From: Dipteris shenzhenensis
Taxonomy: Eukaryota > Polypodiophyta > Polypodiopsida > Gleicheniales
Length of the DNA stretch: 64,000 bases
Assembly (NCBI GenBank): GCA_047967505.1
Contig: CM106538.1
Reading direction: 5' to 3' (one strand)
Below, piece by piece: positions 42,070 to 52,993 of the stretch (within the stretch, counting starts at the first letter, position 1; each line of letters begins with the position of its first letter). Made by a program: the position numbers and the translations under genes. The notes under the pieces are model-generated. The model had not been told where the DNA came from. It saw only the letters and a program-made list of their open reading frames with translations, and searched no databases.

Positions 42070-43860
42070 CGGACCATTTCCTGGTAAGTGTAATTTGAAT
42101 TTGGCTTGAGTCTTCGCCTCTCTGATTGAACAACTGGTTCCACAAACTGCACCTTTTGCACTTCACTGGGCGTCGCTGTAGACTCTGGTAGAGACATCAA
42201 TGGTGGCTCCTTCGTTACCAACTCACAGACTTGGCGATGCACGTGTTTCTGAGCTGACCAATCTAGCATCTTGTCGTCGTTCTTGGAAGTCGGTCCTCGT
42301 AGCTTAGTACTAGCACAGATGATTATGCTAATCTACGGGCACACTAGTGGATCATCATCAACAATGTGTACCATCGAAGTGTTGGACATTTTTCCGGCCA
42401 TCTTTTGTCACTTCGCATGTTGCCGATCCCATTCCTGAGCCTCTAGGCATTCGTTCTACCAATGGCCTTCACCCAAACAAAACAGACAGGTCTTTAGACG
42501 ATTCTGATCATGACTCCCGCCTCCACGTCCGCATCCGCAGCCACCATCGCCTCCGCCTCATTGGAACGTCTGTTGTTGTGGCTGGAACGCTTGCTGCTGT
42601 TGCAGCTCTTCTTGCACAAAAGACACAGCTGCATCTTGCTACTCTTAACCAACCGCTCTTTGGCCACACCCATTATAATGGCATGCCACCGTGTTGTGTG
42701 TATTAGTCAAGCAAATTGCACCAATTCGCATTAAGAGCACACTCGACTGCGGAGTGTGACTAGGATTGCGATAGTGAGTACACTGTATCCCCTTCAAGCC
42801 TTTAGGTATGGATCCTTCTCTGGAAGCCACTAGCACACCCTTACCTCCTTTAGAGGCTCTTTGGGCCTTCGTCTCTGCTTCTGAGTCAGAATCCTCCAAA
42901 CTAGTACCTTCAGACCTTCCATCCAAATTGGTCGCATCCGAATCATCCTCATTGTCATCCGACTTCTTGGATTTGGATATTTTCTTCTTAGATTTGCTCT
43001 TCCCAGATTTGCGATTTCTGGATGTCCTCCCATGTAGCGATTCCGCCGCTCACACTACTTGTGCCATGATCGCCACAAGTGTTGTCTGTGTTCGATCCAC
43101 TATGGCCAATGCTGTCCGCAGATCTTGGGACACCGCCGAAATGAAGTAGTCATTGAGTACCTCCTGAGCAGGGCTTTGAGTCACACACACATGTTGCAAG
43201 AGTAAATTGAATTTGAACGCATAACCTTCCACATCTTGATCGCCTTGCTCCAAGCTACGCAATCTCTCCACAGTTTGTGGGATCATTTTTTTCTTGACGA
43301 AACCACCTCAAGAATGCATCACGGGCCGCATCATATGTGGTGAAATGGTTCACTGCATACTCTGCTTACCAGCGTGCTGCCTTACCCGATAAGGTTGACT
43401 CAAAAACCGTCTCTTGTTGGAGTGGTACCATAGCTCCCAGATTGTTGATCCCATACACCTTTTCGAACATCCGAACATGCACATAGGGGTCATCCGACTT
43501 TTTCCCCAAAAACTTAGCATACTTGACGTTTCTCGCGGCAGCCATCATAGTGCTGCCAACGTTTGGTGCTCCTTCAAATGGCCTTCCTTGATTGAAGAGA
43601 TTGCGAGAAGCTGTCGAAACTGCAGTTGGAGACGAAGATGCACTCAGCACCCGGCGTGAATCATTCGAAACCCGTACCCGCGGCTTTGGTGGTGAAACTG
43701 ACTGCACAGGTGGACTCGGATGCCGATTGACCCCCCTAAGCTTCTTGCAGACTGTCTCCTCCATGCTCAAGATCACTATTGTGTCATCTCACAGTCGTGT
43801 CATTGGTGTCAAGGGATCAGGAGGTCCTTTCGAGCGTGTGCGCATGCATGCCTACTAGGA
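42054..43860 (-). pseudogene. Element D: gag with zinc knuckle
   Basis: The frame from 43776 has a basic, Ser/Pro-rich N-terminus, then AKFLGKKSDDPYVHVRMFEK and ESTLSGKAARW. Another frame has IPQTVERLRSLEQGDQDVEG and YFISAVSQDLRTALAIV, gag capsid. At 42447-42488 the codons give C-L-F-C-LGEG-H-W-stop-NE-C, a CX2CX4HX4C knuckle with a stop inside. Frameshifts occur near 43370, 43050 and 42650. Confidence 0.83.
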
Positions 43861-44161
43861 AGCCAACAGTCACAAAATGCACTGCCACGACCACTAGATG
43901 AGGTTCTTCACTAGAATTTCTGCACTCACTTGACCATAAGCAGGATGCTAGGGGTCAGATTGCATCCGACAGAGTTCATCTTGAAACCCACGAATGTGTC
44001 TCCTCACCTCCCGAATCTCCTCCAGAGTGAGTGCAACTACGTGCAAACCTCCATGTGAAGTGCCTCTGCAAAGACGACAAGGAGCAAATGACATGAGTGC
44101 TCAATTTCCCGATCGCAAATTCCTTGCGTGATTGTAAGAATGTGCATCGTCATCACCAATG

Positions 44162-44485
44162 TGTAGCATCATAAATGCATGCAGACGCTACAGAAAGCAA
44201 TAGACAAACGATACGTGCAACATCCATGAGAACGGAATACAAATATGCAAGAGATAGAACACTGAAGAATACTGTATTCCGGAGCAATAGCTCGCACAAC
44301 ATCTGTGTACACAATGATCTCAGAATGCTAGTAATAGCACGTGTACAGAACCATCTGATGGTTAGAGAAATAGCCATTGAAGACTACAACTACTTGGAGA
44401 TCTAAACCGTCAACCCTTGTGGCTAACCTACCCTCCCACACCCCTCTAGGTCACTACTGCTAACCCGCATGGTTATGCAATTACA
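44162..44485 (-). repeat. Element D 5' LTR (324 bp), with TSD TGCTT at 44486-44490
   Basis: TGTAGCATCATAAATGC to GGTTATGCAATTACA on the plus strand. It is followed at once by TGCTT, the same five bases that precede the left LTR at 29901-29905. Confidence 0.9.
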
Positions 44486-44490
44486 TGCTT

Positions 44491-45380
44491 GGGATAAGCC
44501 ATGTGTCTTTATCCTGAATGAGTTGCATGACTTTGGAGTGGTGGGGATAGTTGACCTTGTAAAGTTTATCATACACGGCCCTTTGGAAGACAATAAAAGA
44601 TCAACGCTGGTCATGTTTGTGTCAGAAGCACAAAGGGATCTCCTCTTTGTCAGTTTGACATCCATTGGATATCCACTCACAAAAATGTTTCATGGTGTAG
44701 TGTTGCGCTATGACTAAGGCACACGTATTCAAGTCTTGAATCCATACTTGATTTGCTTCTTGAATAGGGTGGTGGTCCTTTAATTTAACTTCCTATAGAT
44801 GCTCTAGAGCTTTATTACAATGAGGAAGAAAAACCTAAACTAGATGCATCAATGGTGGACTATTAAAAGCCAAAGCACCCTGAATTGATAGATGAGATGG
44901 TATCCAACCTATTGAATGATGGATGGATGGTAGCATTGTATCGAATGGGTTTTGTAGCTAAAAAACTAATGTGCCAAGGTATTAATGTAAATATCATTGA
45001 TACCCCCCATCAAATACAATATTTTGATGCACTTTACAGTTGTACTACGGTCTTCAAAGAAGAGAGAGGAGACAAAGAAAGTGACTCAGAGACTGATGAC
45101 TCTAGTGCAAGTAATGAGGAGATGGATAACTCTTCATCTAGTGGGGATCACATGCTTGAACTATGCACGAAGAGGAAGAGTGATTTTATATCAGAGGGAG
45201 CAAAGGAGGTTCCACTTGTCATACGAGAGGGCCAGAGGCAAGAAGTCGTCCACTATGTCGAAGGCAAAGGGAAGGCTACAGAAGTGGAAAGTGTAGAGAA
45301 ATTAAAACCCTGTAAGCCAACCAAAGCCTTAAATGAAGGGGGGATGAAGGCCAGGGACGTGGAGCAGCTGGGATATTAAG
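44491..45380 (+). pseudogene. Locus P, block 3
   Basis: It continues the frame cut at 29905: WDKPCVFILNELHDFGVVG, HGPLEDNKRSTLVMFVSEAQ and SIGYPLTKMFHGVVLRYD, to a stop near 44715. After a frame change, 44885-45379 encodes LLNDGWMVALYRMGFVAKKL, then a very acidic Ser/Asp/Glu stretch (SDSETDDSSASNEEMDNSSSS) and a Lys/Glu-rich tail. No family recognised. Confidence 0.5.
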
Positions 45381-45493
45381 CAAAGAGATTGAAACTGGAA
45401 GCGGGAAGATTGGCGAGGATCCCAACCTCAAGGTTAAAAAAGTGGAGTAGGTGGGATACTAAACAAAGAGTCTGATCCTGAAAACTTAAAGAG

Positions 45494-45550
45494 TGGTGAG
45501 GATCCTAATCCTCCAGAGCAGACTGGTGAGGATCCTAATCCTCCAGAGCA
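45494..45550 (+). repeat. 30-bp tandem repeat in locus P
   Basis: TGGTGAGGATCCTAATCC with CTCCAGAGCA occurs twice with period 30 bp. Confidence 0.85.
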
Positions 45551-45579
45551 CCTTCGACAAGGCTTTCCATTGACATAGA

Positions 45580-45915
45580 TGGAGAGAGAGGAATTTGATG
45601 CACAGAGGCACGAAGAGAGGGAGGAGACTATGAAGATAGCAGCACAAGAGTAAAAGACTTTTACGGAATATTATAAAAGCACGACAAGATCTGTTCGACC
45701 TCTTAAGTAACCTTCATTATCGCAGCACTCGGTATGGGCGATTTGATGTGGATGCTGAAGAAACAATAAGGGCCTCACAAAGAAATTATCAAGAAACAAT
45801 CTGTGACTGCTTGAATTTCTTTCCTCATTGTAATTATATTGAGGATACAAACGTGGAGTTAGTGGAAGAGTGGGTTGTTGAGCAGATAAGAGAGACGAAT
45901 GATCAAATCTTCTAG
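45580..45915 (+). pseudogene. Locus P, C-terminal block
   Basis: A frame with MEREEFDAQRHEEREETM is followed, in the next frame, by LFDLLSNLHYRSTRYGRFDV, then TIRASQRNYQETICDCLNFF, and an acidic helix EDTNVELVEEWVVEQIRE ending at TAG 45913-45915. The clean terminal frame suggests the true C-terminus of P. It has helical, charged character and no known motif. Confidence 0.48.
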
Positions 45916-46076
45916 TCTTCATAATATATCAACTAGCTTGTGACATGCTACTATATAGAAGGTGTGTGTCGCCATCTCTTGATAGGTCTTCTTGTATTAG
46001 TTGCGTGTGTCACAGCTTCACCTTAGAAACTCATACCTCATCTATGTGATGAGCTTGTTATTTTATGTAGTCCGTC

Positions 46077-46260
46077 ATGACCTGTGTGGTCTCAGCTTGT
46101 GTGGCACCATATCTCGACTTGTGTGGTCTCCGCCTGTGTGGCAATATATCTTGACCTTTGTGGTCTCGACCTATGTGGCATATCTCAACCTGTGTGGTCT
46201 TGGTTTGTGTGGCATTATATCTCGACCTTTGTGGTCTCAGTTTGTGTGGTCTATAATATT
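46077..46260 (+). repeat. TGTGTGGTCT minisatellite
   Basis: Imperfect units of about 40 bp built from TGTGTGGTCTC, TTGTGTGGCA and TATATCTCGACC recur about five times, with one more unit at about 46323-46355. Read as protein it gives repeated VWS and CGL-type words, which are not a gene. Confidence 0.85.
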
Positions 46261-46645
46261 ATATTTGATAATCTTCTCTACAACAAGCCTGGTTGGGTTC
46301 AGCAAATTATATTAAATTTTTTATGTCTCGACCTTTGTGGTCTAGGTATGTGTGGCCTGTAATAATATAGTTGCTAATCTTATTTTGTATTCTCTGCAAC
46401 AAGCTTGGTGGGGCTGAGCAGATCATATTAGAATTTCAAGTGTATTTTGTTTTTGAGTGGCAAATTCACATCTTGTGTGGCTCTTATGGTAGGGTGTATT
46501 TCTACACCAAGATGGTATATATGTATACCACCTTTGCAAGAGAATTGGTCATTATATTAATGTTCAAGTTGTTGGTAATCTCATCAAGTAGTTGGTTTTT
46601 AAAGTTTGCTTTAAAAACTACATTGGGAGTGTATTTGAGATTTTT

Positions 46646-46690
46646 GGACTTTTCTTTAGTCCAATTTTGAAATTGGACTTTAGAAAGTCC
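46646..46690. repeat. 45-bp near-palindrome (hairpin)
   Basis: GGACTTTTCTTTAGTCCAAT through AAATTGGACTTTAGAAAGTCC folds back on itself with few mismatches. The core GTCCAATTT-TG-AAATTGGAC is perfect. Confidence 0.85.
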
Positions 46691-46699
46691 AACATTTTT

Positions 46700-48379
46700 G
46701 AATACAATGTTTCTACTTGGTTGAACTTTGGAGCCCTTTTGTCTTTGTTGATTTTGCACGCTTTAGTTGTGCAAGCCAAACGATGATTGATATGTTGTAG
46801 TACTATGCTAACCAACATTCAATGCTGGTATGCCCATCAGCTTTGCACTTTATGGTTGAAACTTCTACTTTTTTGGGACTTCCTCATATACCCAATCTCT
46901 TTGAAAGCTTTTTCAATAAATCTTTATCCATTTTGTTGATTCCTTTTTGACAATTAGCTCTTCTTCTTCTTCTCCATTGTCACTCTCCACAAAGACTACA
47001 TTTTTTTTTCATATGGGCTCATTGATGATCCCCCTTCTTGATTTCAATTGCTTGGTGTAGTAATTTATCATATGGTCTTATTAGATTATGACTTCCATAT
47101 TTGTGACTTTGTGGCATTGGTGAGGCCACCCAACAAACATGTCCCAAGGCTTATTTCATTTATGTCGATGGTCGGTTGATTAGTGAGCACCATCATTCAA
47201 GCCACAAATTTACATTCCATCATAATGAACTAAAGACTACTTTTAAATGGTACACATTCAATTGACAGTAGCACCCCATTATACATGGAGGAAGTAGCAC
47301 CCATTGTACATGGGGATAAATAGAAGGTCTAAAAAAATGTTCACACAATTAAAAAGAATTTCAAAGCAATTAAAGAAATCACCCTTTTGGGATAATTTTA
47401 TTCTTTATGGTATCCATAAGGGAGAAATTATTTGCCTTCTCATCAAACTTTTCCTAGTAGTGTTTGAAAGGTGGCTTGTTAAAAATGCCCTTTCTTAGGA
47501 GTGATTTAAAAAGGCTAAAATTTGAGAATCAATTGCATTGTATTTGCGAGGAGAATCATCAGGTTTGCAAGGGAAGCTTTGACCCGTGCTTTTAAAAAAA
47601 TAGATTTGAAAAAATTACCATATCTAACCCACCTTGTTTTAAAGGGTAGCTTTTTAAAAGTTGTTTAGTTTGGATGAACTTGAAAAAAAGGGAATATTTG
47701 ATAAACTATCCTATATGACAAAGGGTATTTTACAATGGGAAATAAACCACCCTTTTTAAACCATATAAAGGGTGATATTTGGTTGCCCTCCTACCAATAC
47801 TCTTGTAGTGGTATTCCATAGTTGGGTATCCAATAAACAAATTATATGCCACTACCTAAAACTAGCATAAGTGGTGACATTGGACTAGACCAATGATTCA
47901 TAAGTTTATTAAAAAAAACAAATAAAGAACAGCTTTCTAGATTTTATTAAGAAGGGTGGGTGAAGCCCTAAAGAAACACATGTTACAAAATATGGCCAAC
48001 ACAGGGCCAAGACCCAAGGCCTATGCTAACAAGCAAAAGAACCACGGAACAAACTTATATCACCAAGAGATTGGCAATACCGTTGCCCAACCATAGAGGA
48101 CTTTGGATCTAGCAGTTGTGACATATCCACAGCATGGTTAACTGGGCGGACCTTAGCACCAAGGATTCTCGGAGCCCCATATTTTTCCATCCCTGAAGAA
48201 TATATGATTCCGTACCATCCAGGTAGAGAAGATGATCGCCCCCCTGATGAAAGGCCAGCACTCCCGAAGAGTGGACGAAAGACCTACCAAATCACCTAAG
48301 AACACCAACTTCTAATTGCCACCGATATAGAACTTAGACATTAACCTAGCTGACCTAATTGCTGCTTCTACTCTAGACT
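46700..48379. other. AT-rich non-coding stretch
   Basis: No supportable gene on either strand. From about 47930 the sequence may already belong to the 3' part of the minus-strand LINE. Confidence 0.5.
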
Positions 48380-50290
48380 AGGACCGTCTTACTAACAGGG
48401 CATTTCCAAACCAGGTGTAGCATAGTCTCTTGAGAATGCCCACAAAGGGGATACAAGGGATTAACTGGTATTCATTTTGCCAACTTAGCTCGAACTGGAA
48501 GCCACTGATGCATAACTTTCCACAATAGGAAAACTAAATTTCTCAAATTCGCAACCCTGCCATATATCCTAAAAGTGTCTTCTCCACCACATAGGAGCTC
48601 GACAGAGTTCCCACATTGCTCCTATCCAAAAGGATCTTATATGCCTTCTTCACAGCTAGCTTCTTCAAAGAGGAACTCCCCAACCTCCATTGCATATGTC
48701 TAGAATTCTTGTTAAGGACATAATTGGTAGGCCAACCTGCAAGCAAAGAATTCATGAGATTATGCATAAATGCAGTCTCCTAACATTCAGAGAAAAATTA
48801 TAGCTAATGTCACCAGTTGACTACCAATTCCCTTTTCTAAAATCCCAGACTCTTACCCAATAAACAAGGCCCTTATTGCAAGATAATTTCAAGTCAAACC
48901 AGGCTAGTGAAGCCACCTTATCCAATTGAGCTCTGCTCCACCATATACATTCCAGCAAACTAGCATCTCCTCTTAAACAACTAGTTCCTTTCCAAGCACA
49001 CACATCTATCACCATCCACCAAGCCGCAAGCATCCCATCCACAAAATCCGATCCAATGATCTTCAATGGATCATCAAAAAACAACCTTTTATACCATTTC
49101 AGACTCCTCCACAGCCAAACTTTGTCAGCTTTCCCATTCTCAAAAAACTAGATGACCAATTCACTCTAAGGAGTTAGATCACTAAAAAGCTTAGGAAGCC
49201 ATTTTCCCATCAATACTGCATTCTTTAGTTGAGCATTAGGAATCTCCAACCCCCTGGATTGCTTCGGTGCCTTCAGAGAATTCCAAGTAATGTAATGCAT
49301 TTTCCTCTTACGTTCCTCCTAAGCCCAAATGAAAGACTGGAAACACTTTTCTGTTTGATCCCACTGCGATTTTTGAAATTGCACCCGGTAGAGACATAAT
49401 AATCAAGGCTACAAGCACATGTTTGACAATCAGTGACGTGGCATTCCACCCCAAGGCTAGTCCACACCAAGACTTTAGCGTAGACTTTATTCTATCCTTA
49501 AACCATACAAACCTCTACCTCATTGTCAACCCCAAGCCTAAGGGAGCACCCAAATACCTTATGACCTCACCCCGAGGCATCCACTACACTGGCATGTTAT
49601 TTAGGCAGATGGGGAGTGCATCCAAAGACATTCGTAACCCATATGATTTTTGCCAGCTCCACACTGAACTAGAGGCTTGGAAAAACTTGGCCATAGCAAT
49701 TCTTAAGGCATTAGCCCTTCTCGCATCTTCCTTGCAAAACGTCATCAGATCATTGGCAAACATCTGCGAGCTTACCTGCCTACCAAATGGCAGAGTCACA
49801 CCATGCAAATCACCAGACCTATGAGCTAGCTTGAGCAGGTTTAGCAATGGCACTGAGCCAATCACAAATAGTAATGGAGCGATGGCACAACCCTGCATTA
49901 TGGATTGGGTGAAACTGAAAGAACTGACCACCCCTCCATTCGAACATAATGCAGCAGAGGCATCTCCAAACAACATAGCCATTGTCGGACCAAAGGCATC
50001 ACCAAAACCCAATCTCTGAAGGACAACAAGGATATAATCCCATCTGATTCTGTCATAAGCCTTGTCTAAGTCCAAGCCAAGAAGAATACATTTATGAACA
50101 AACTTATAAGCATAACCCAATGCCAAACAGACATTTAGAATATTCTTGAATATATCTCTATCCTTTACAAATCCACATTGCTCTCTATCAACAATTTGCC
50201 TGCATACCTCTCGTATTCGTAGGGCCATTGCCTTTGCAATCACCTTGTATGAAGTGTTCAACATGGTGATTGGTCTCCATGCTAAATCTT
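48380..50290 (-). pseudogene. LINE reverse transcriptase relic
   Basis: The frame from 50264 encodes WRPITMLNTSYKVIAKAMAL (partly upstream), QCGFVKDRDIFKNILNV, LLGLDLDKAYDRIRWDYI, QSIMQGCAIAPLLFVIGSVP and SSQMFANDLMTFCKED. These are L1-type plant LINE RT motifs. The catalytic box F/YADD reads FAND, so one metal-binding Asp is lost. Further down, with many stops, a C-terminal LCGHSQETMLHLVWKCP (near 48400-48450) matches the zf-RVT knuckle. It differs clearly from the LINE at 10260-13660. Confidence 0.88.
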
Positions 50291-50371
50291 AGATCTTTGC
50301 TTTGTAGCAATTCATGTATCTAAGCAACAACATCGTAGGTGATCGAATCAACATGGTGATTGGTCTCCATG
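50258..50371 (+). repeat. 24-bp direct repeat at the LINE 5' edge
   Basis: TCAACATGGTGATTGGTCTC plus CATG is at 50258-50281 and again at 50348-50371, spaced 90 bp. The first copy encodes the RT motif WRPITML on the minus strand. The second sits in non-LINE sequence. Confidence 0.85.
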
Positions 50372-50544
50372 GTGAAGTGATTCATAAGTTGATTGTTGAG
50401 GATGTAAATTACAGTTCATGTGCATGTAGTGAACACATGGTAAAATGGGGTGCCCAAATGTATAGTCTAAGGGCAAAGAGACCAATATGGTTATCAAATT
50501 TAGAGTTGTGTAAAGATCTTTATATCTTTCATCTTATTAAATAG

Positions 50545-52140
50545 AGAGTGTACATATTGTATAGCATCCTTATGCCTTCGAGGCTTCCTCGTAGCCCTCT
50601 CACCTCTCCCACCTTCCTCACACTCCCTCGACACTAGAGGTTACAATTATGGTTTTCAAGCATTGAGATAACCCTCAAATTGAGCATTAAGGAGCCCTAC
50701 AATTGAACATTAAAGAGGACTCAAATTTCTCAATGCCTTTTAATATTTTTGCAAATCCTTCATTTCCCAAAATTTGGGGGAAATAAAGGCAAATGAGCCT
50801 TCCAAAGGATTGGTTATTTTGAAAATGGATAAGTTTCTTTGGCTATATGGAAATTTATATATTTTTAGACTGGTTTCAGACCTTCCACGACAAGGCGCAT
50901 GTCTAATTTAATCATTTTAGAACTTCTATTACAAAAACTAGCCAACCTACCACATTTTAAACAAGCCTTCTATGTAAGATTTATGAAAAAAGGAGAAGGA
51001 TAGCCTTCTATGTAAGCTTTATCAAAATGTACCACATTTTAAACAAGCCTTCTATGTAAGCTTTATAAAAAAAGGAGAAGGATAGCCTTCAATTCATAGA
51101 AATTGTCCATTTTTCACAGATGCAAGGCTTGCACATGCAAAATTTCCTTTTTTCTTTGAATTTCTCTCTTGCGTAAGAAAAAAAATAGACGTAACTCCAT
51201 GCTCTACTTATGGGTGCAATTTAAGAGGGAGGGTTGAGGATACATATTGCACAATGTGCATATATTGTACACACTCATTTTCAACCATGCCTTACATTGG
51301 TGCATACTAAAATTCTTGAATAAATTGTCCTAATGATTTACAAACCAAATAGATATGATAATATGCACACAAACATCTATCATTGGAGGCACTTCATTCA
51401 TGACCAATGATCCTATACTTATAATCACCTTTGAGTTATGTACATATATATTATGCCCTACATCATAAAATGCTCCCTGTGATGGGCTATTTCACATATT
51501 AAAAGAATAGGTATGGTTACTTTGAAAAGTCGACATGAATGCTCATTTTAAGATTTCTAACTATATACATACACTATTCTGAAAGTGACCACCCAAACAA
51601 AAAGTTGTGAACCTATAAAATACATTATTTGTCCATGTTTCCAACTGGCCTTTTACGATGGGTCAAGAAGCAGAATTGATGCTTGCGTTTTGAACACCAT
51701 GCCGAGAGCTAAAAGGGCAAAATTTTCTTTAAGACACTCTTACATCAGATTTTATGAAAGTCATCTCCAAAGGATACGTAATGGGCATATTATTCTCCTA
51801 TAGAGGTATAAGGCAAGGTAGCAATACTTATTTGCACATAGATAAAGATACAAAGGAATATAAAGCAATATAGGAGGGTTAGTAGTCCCTCAATGCATCA
51901 ATAGTTTGATTGCACATTTTAGCAATCCAAACTAATGCTCACTTGAGCAATCCAAACTATCTCAAAGCAATTAGGTACCCAAGATGCTTTAATAAAGTCT
52001 CTCAATTAAATAGAGAGGAATGGAAAAAGGATGGGAGGGAGGCTACTAAGATTACCCAAAAAAATTTAGGTATGCTTTTTAAAGTTTGATCTTCAAAATA
52101 TAAAAAGGAAGCTTTTGGGTTAACACTCTATTAAATAAAG
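50545..52140. other. AT-rich non-coding stretch with an 82-bp tandem repeat
   Basis: ACCACATTTTAAACAAGCC at 50949 repeats at 51031, with AAAGGAGAAGGATAGCCTTC at the end of each copy. No gene seen. Confidence 0.55.
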
Positions 52141-52143
<3 letters not shown>

Positions 52144-52234
<91 letters not shown>

Positions 52235-52369
52235 CTCTCTCTCTCTTGGGGGTCTTGGTGGTTGAGGCTTTGGTTCGTGTGTATTCGATTCCTAGGAATC
52301 ACTTTGGATGAGTCAATTTTGCTCTTTGGCATTGTTGCTACAAAGTCTCTCTCTCTCTCTCTCTCTCTC
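52144..52369. repeat. CT/GA microsatellites
   Basis: (CT)n at 52144-52246 with few interruptions, and (CT)n at 52347-52369. The unique sequence between has no gene. Confidence 0.95.
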
Positions 52370-52960
52370 AATTTATTTGAGCTTTTTAAAAGTGCATCAC
52401 TCTTAGTTTTGAGTCCTCAAGAATAAGTTATAGACGTTTTTAATATTAAAAGATCCATAAAAGAAGCTAGTCAAACCAGAATATTACAAAAAAACAAAAA
52501 TGTTAAATCAAGCATTAGCTGTCCATTTTTCTAAGAAACACATTTATCTTCTTTTATATCAAGATGCTCGTGTAGTTGATCTTTTGAGCAGAACAACTCT
52601 CTAAATTATAGAAGTCAATGGGGTCACCTCAAAATATTTATCCATTTTTTGCATGCTAACTTGTTAAAATATAAGAAGCCATTGACTTATATTCTTTTTA
52701 CAACACACCCAAAGCAAAATGACAATTTTAGACAAAACAATGAGTATAGCTTGGCCTAATTTTTTAAGAATATTTTTTATGCATCGTAATTTAAACAATT
52801 AACTAGTTCCATACTTTATGTATTATGAAGTGATTACGTTCAAGAGTCAACTTTATATTCTTAAGTTGGAGAGAGACATATTTTCCTAGTAATATCCACT
52901 ATAAATGACCTTGAAAAGGATATGTCACACTACAAGGAAGCATCATGATCCTTCTGTAGT

Positions 52961-52993
52961 TGAAGAAGAAGAAGAAGAAGAAGAAGAAGAAGG
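52961..52993. repeat. (GAA)n microsatellite
   Basis: About nine GAA units. Confidence 0.93.

Larger units (their letters stand above)
29906..44485 (-). mobile_element. Element D: Ty3/gypsy LTR retrotransposon, hosting element E
   Basis: Two LTRs of about 325 bp in the same orientation (29906-30231 and 44162-44485) are flanked by TGCTT. Minus-strand order: 5' LTR, gag (43860-42260), knuckle, protease and RT (42069-40270), an unassigned coding region (40260-39005 and 32040-30627), 3' LTR. Integrase and RNase H are not recognisable. Element E (32045-38996) sits inside the 3' coding region. Without E, D is about 7.6 kb. Confidence 0.87.

Noticed and set aside
46001-46362. Repetitive frames rich in CGL and VWS
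   Set aside because: They translate the minisatellite in three frames. No gene signal.
52120-52371. Arg/Glu-rich minus-strand frame
   Set aside because: Translation of the CT/GA microsatellite.
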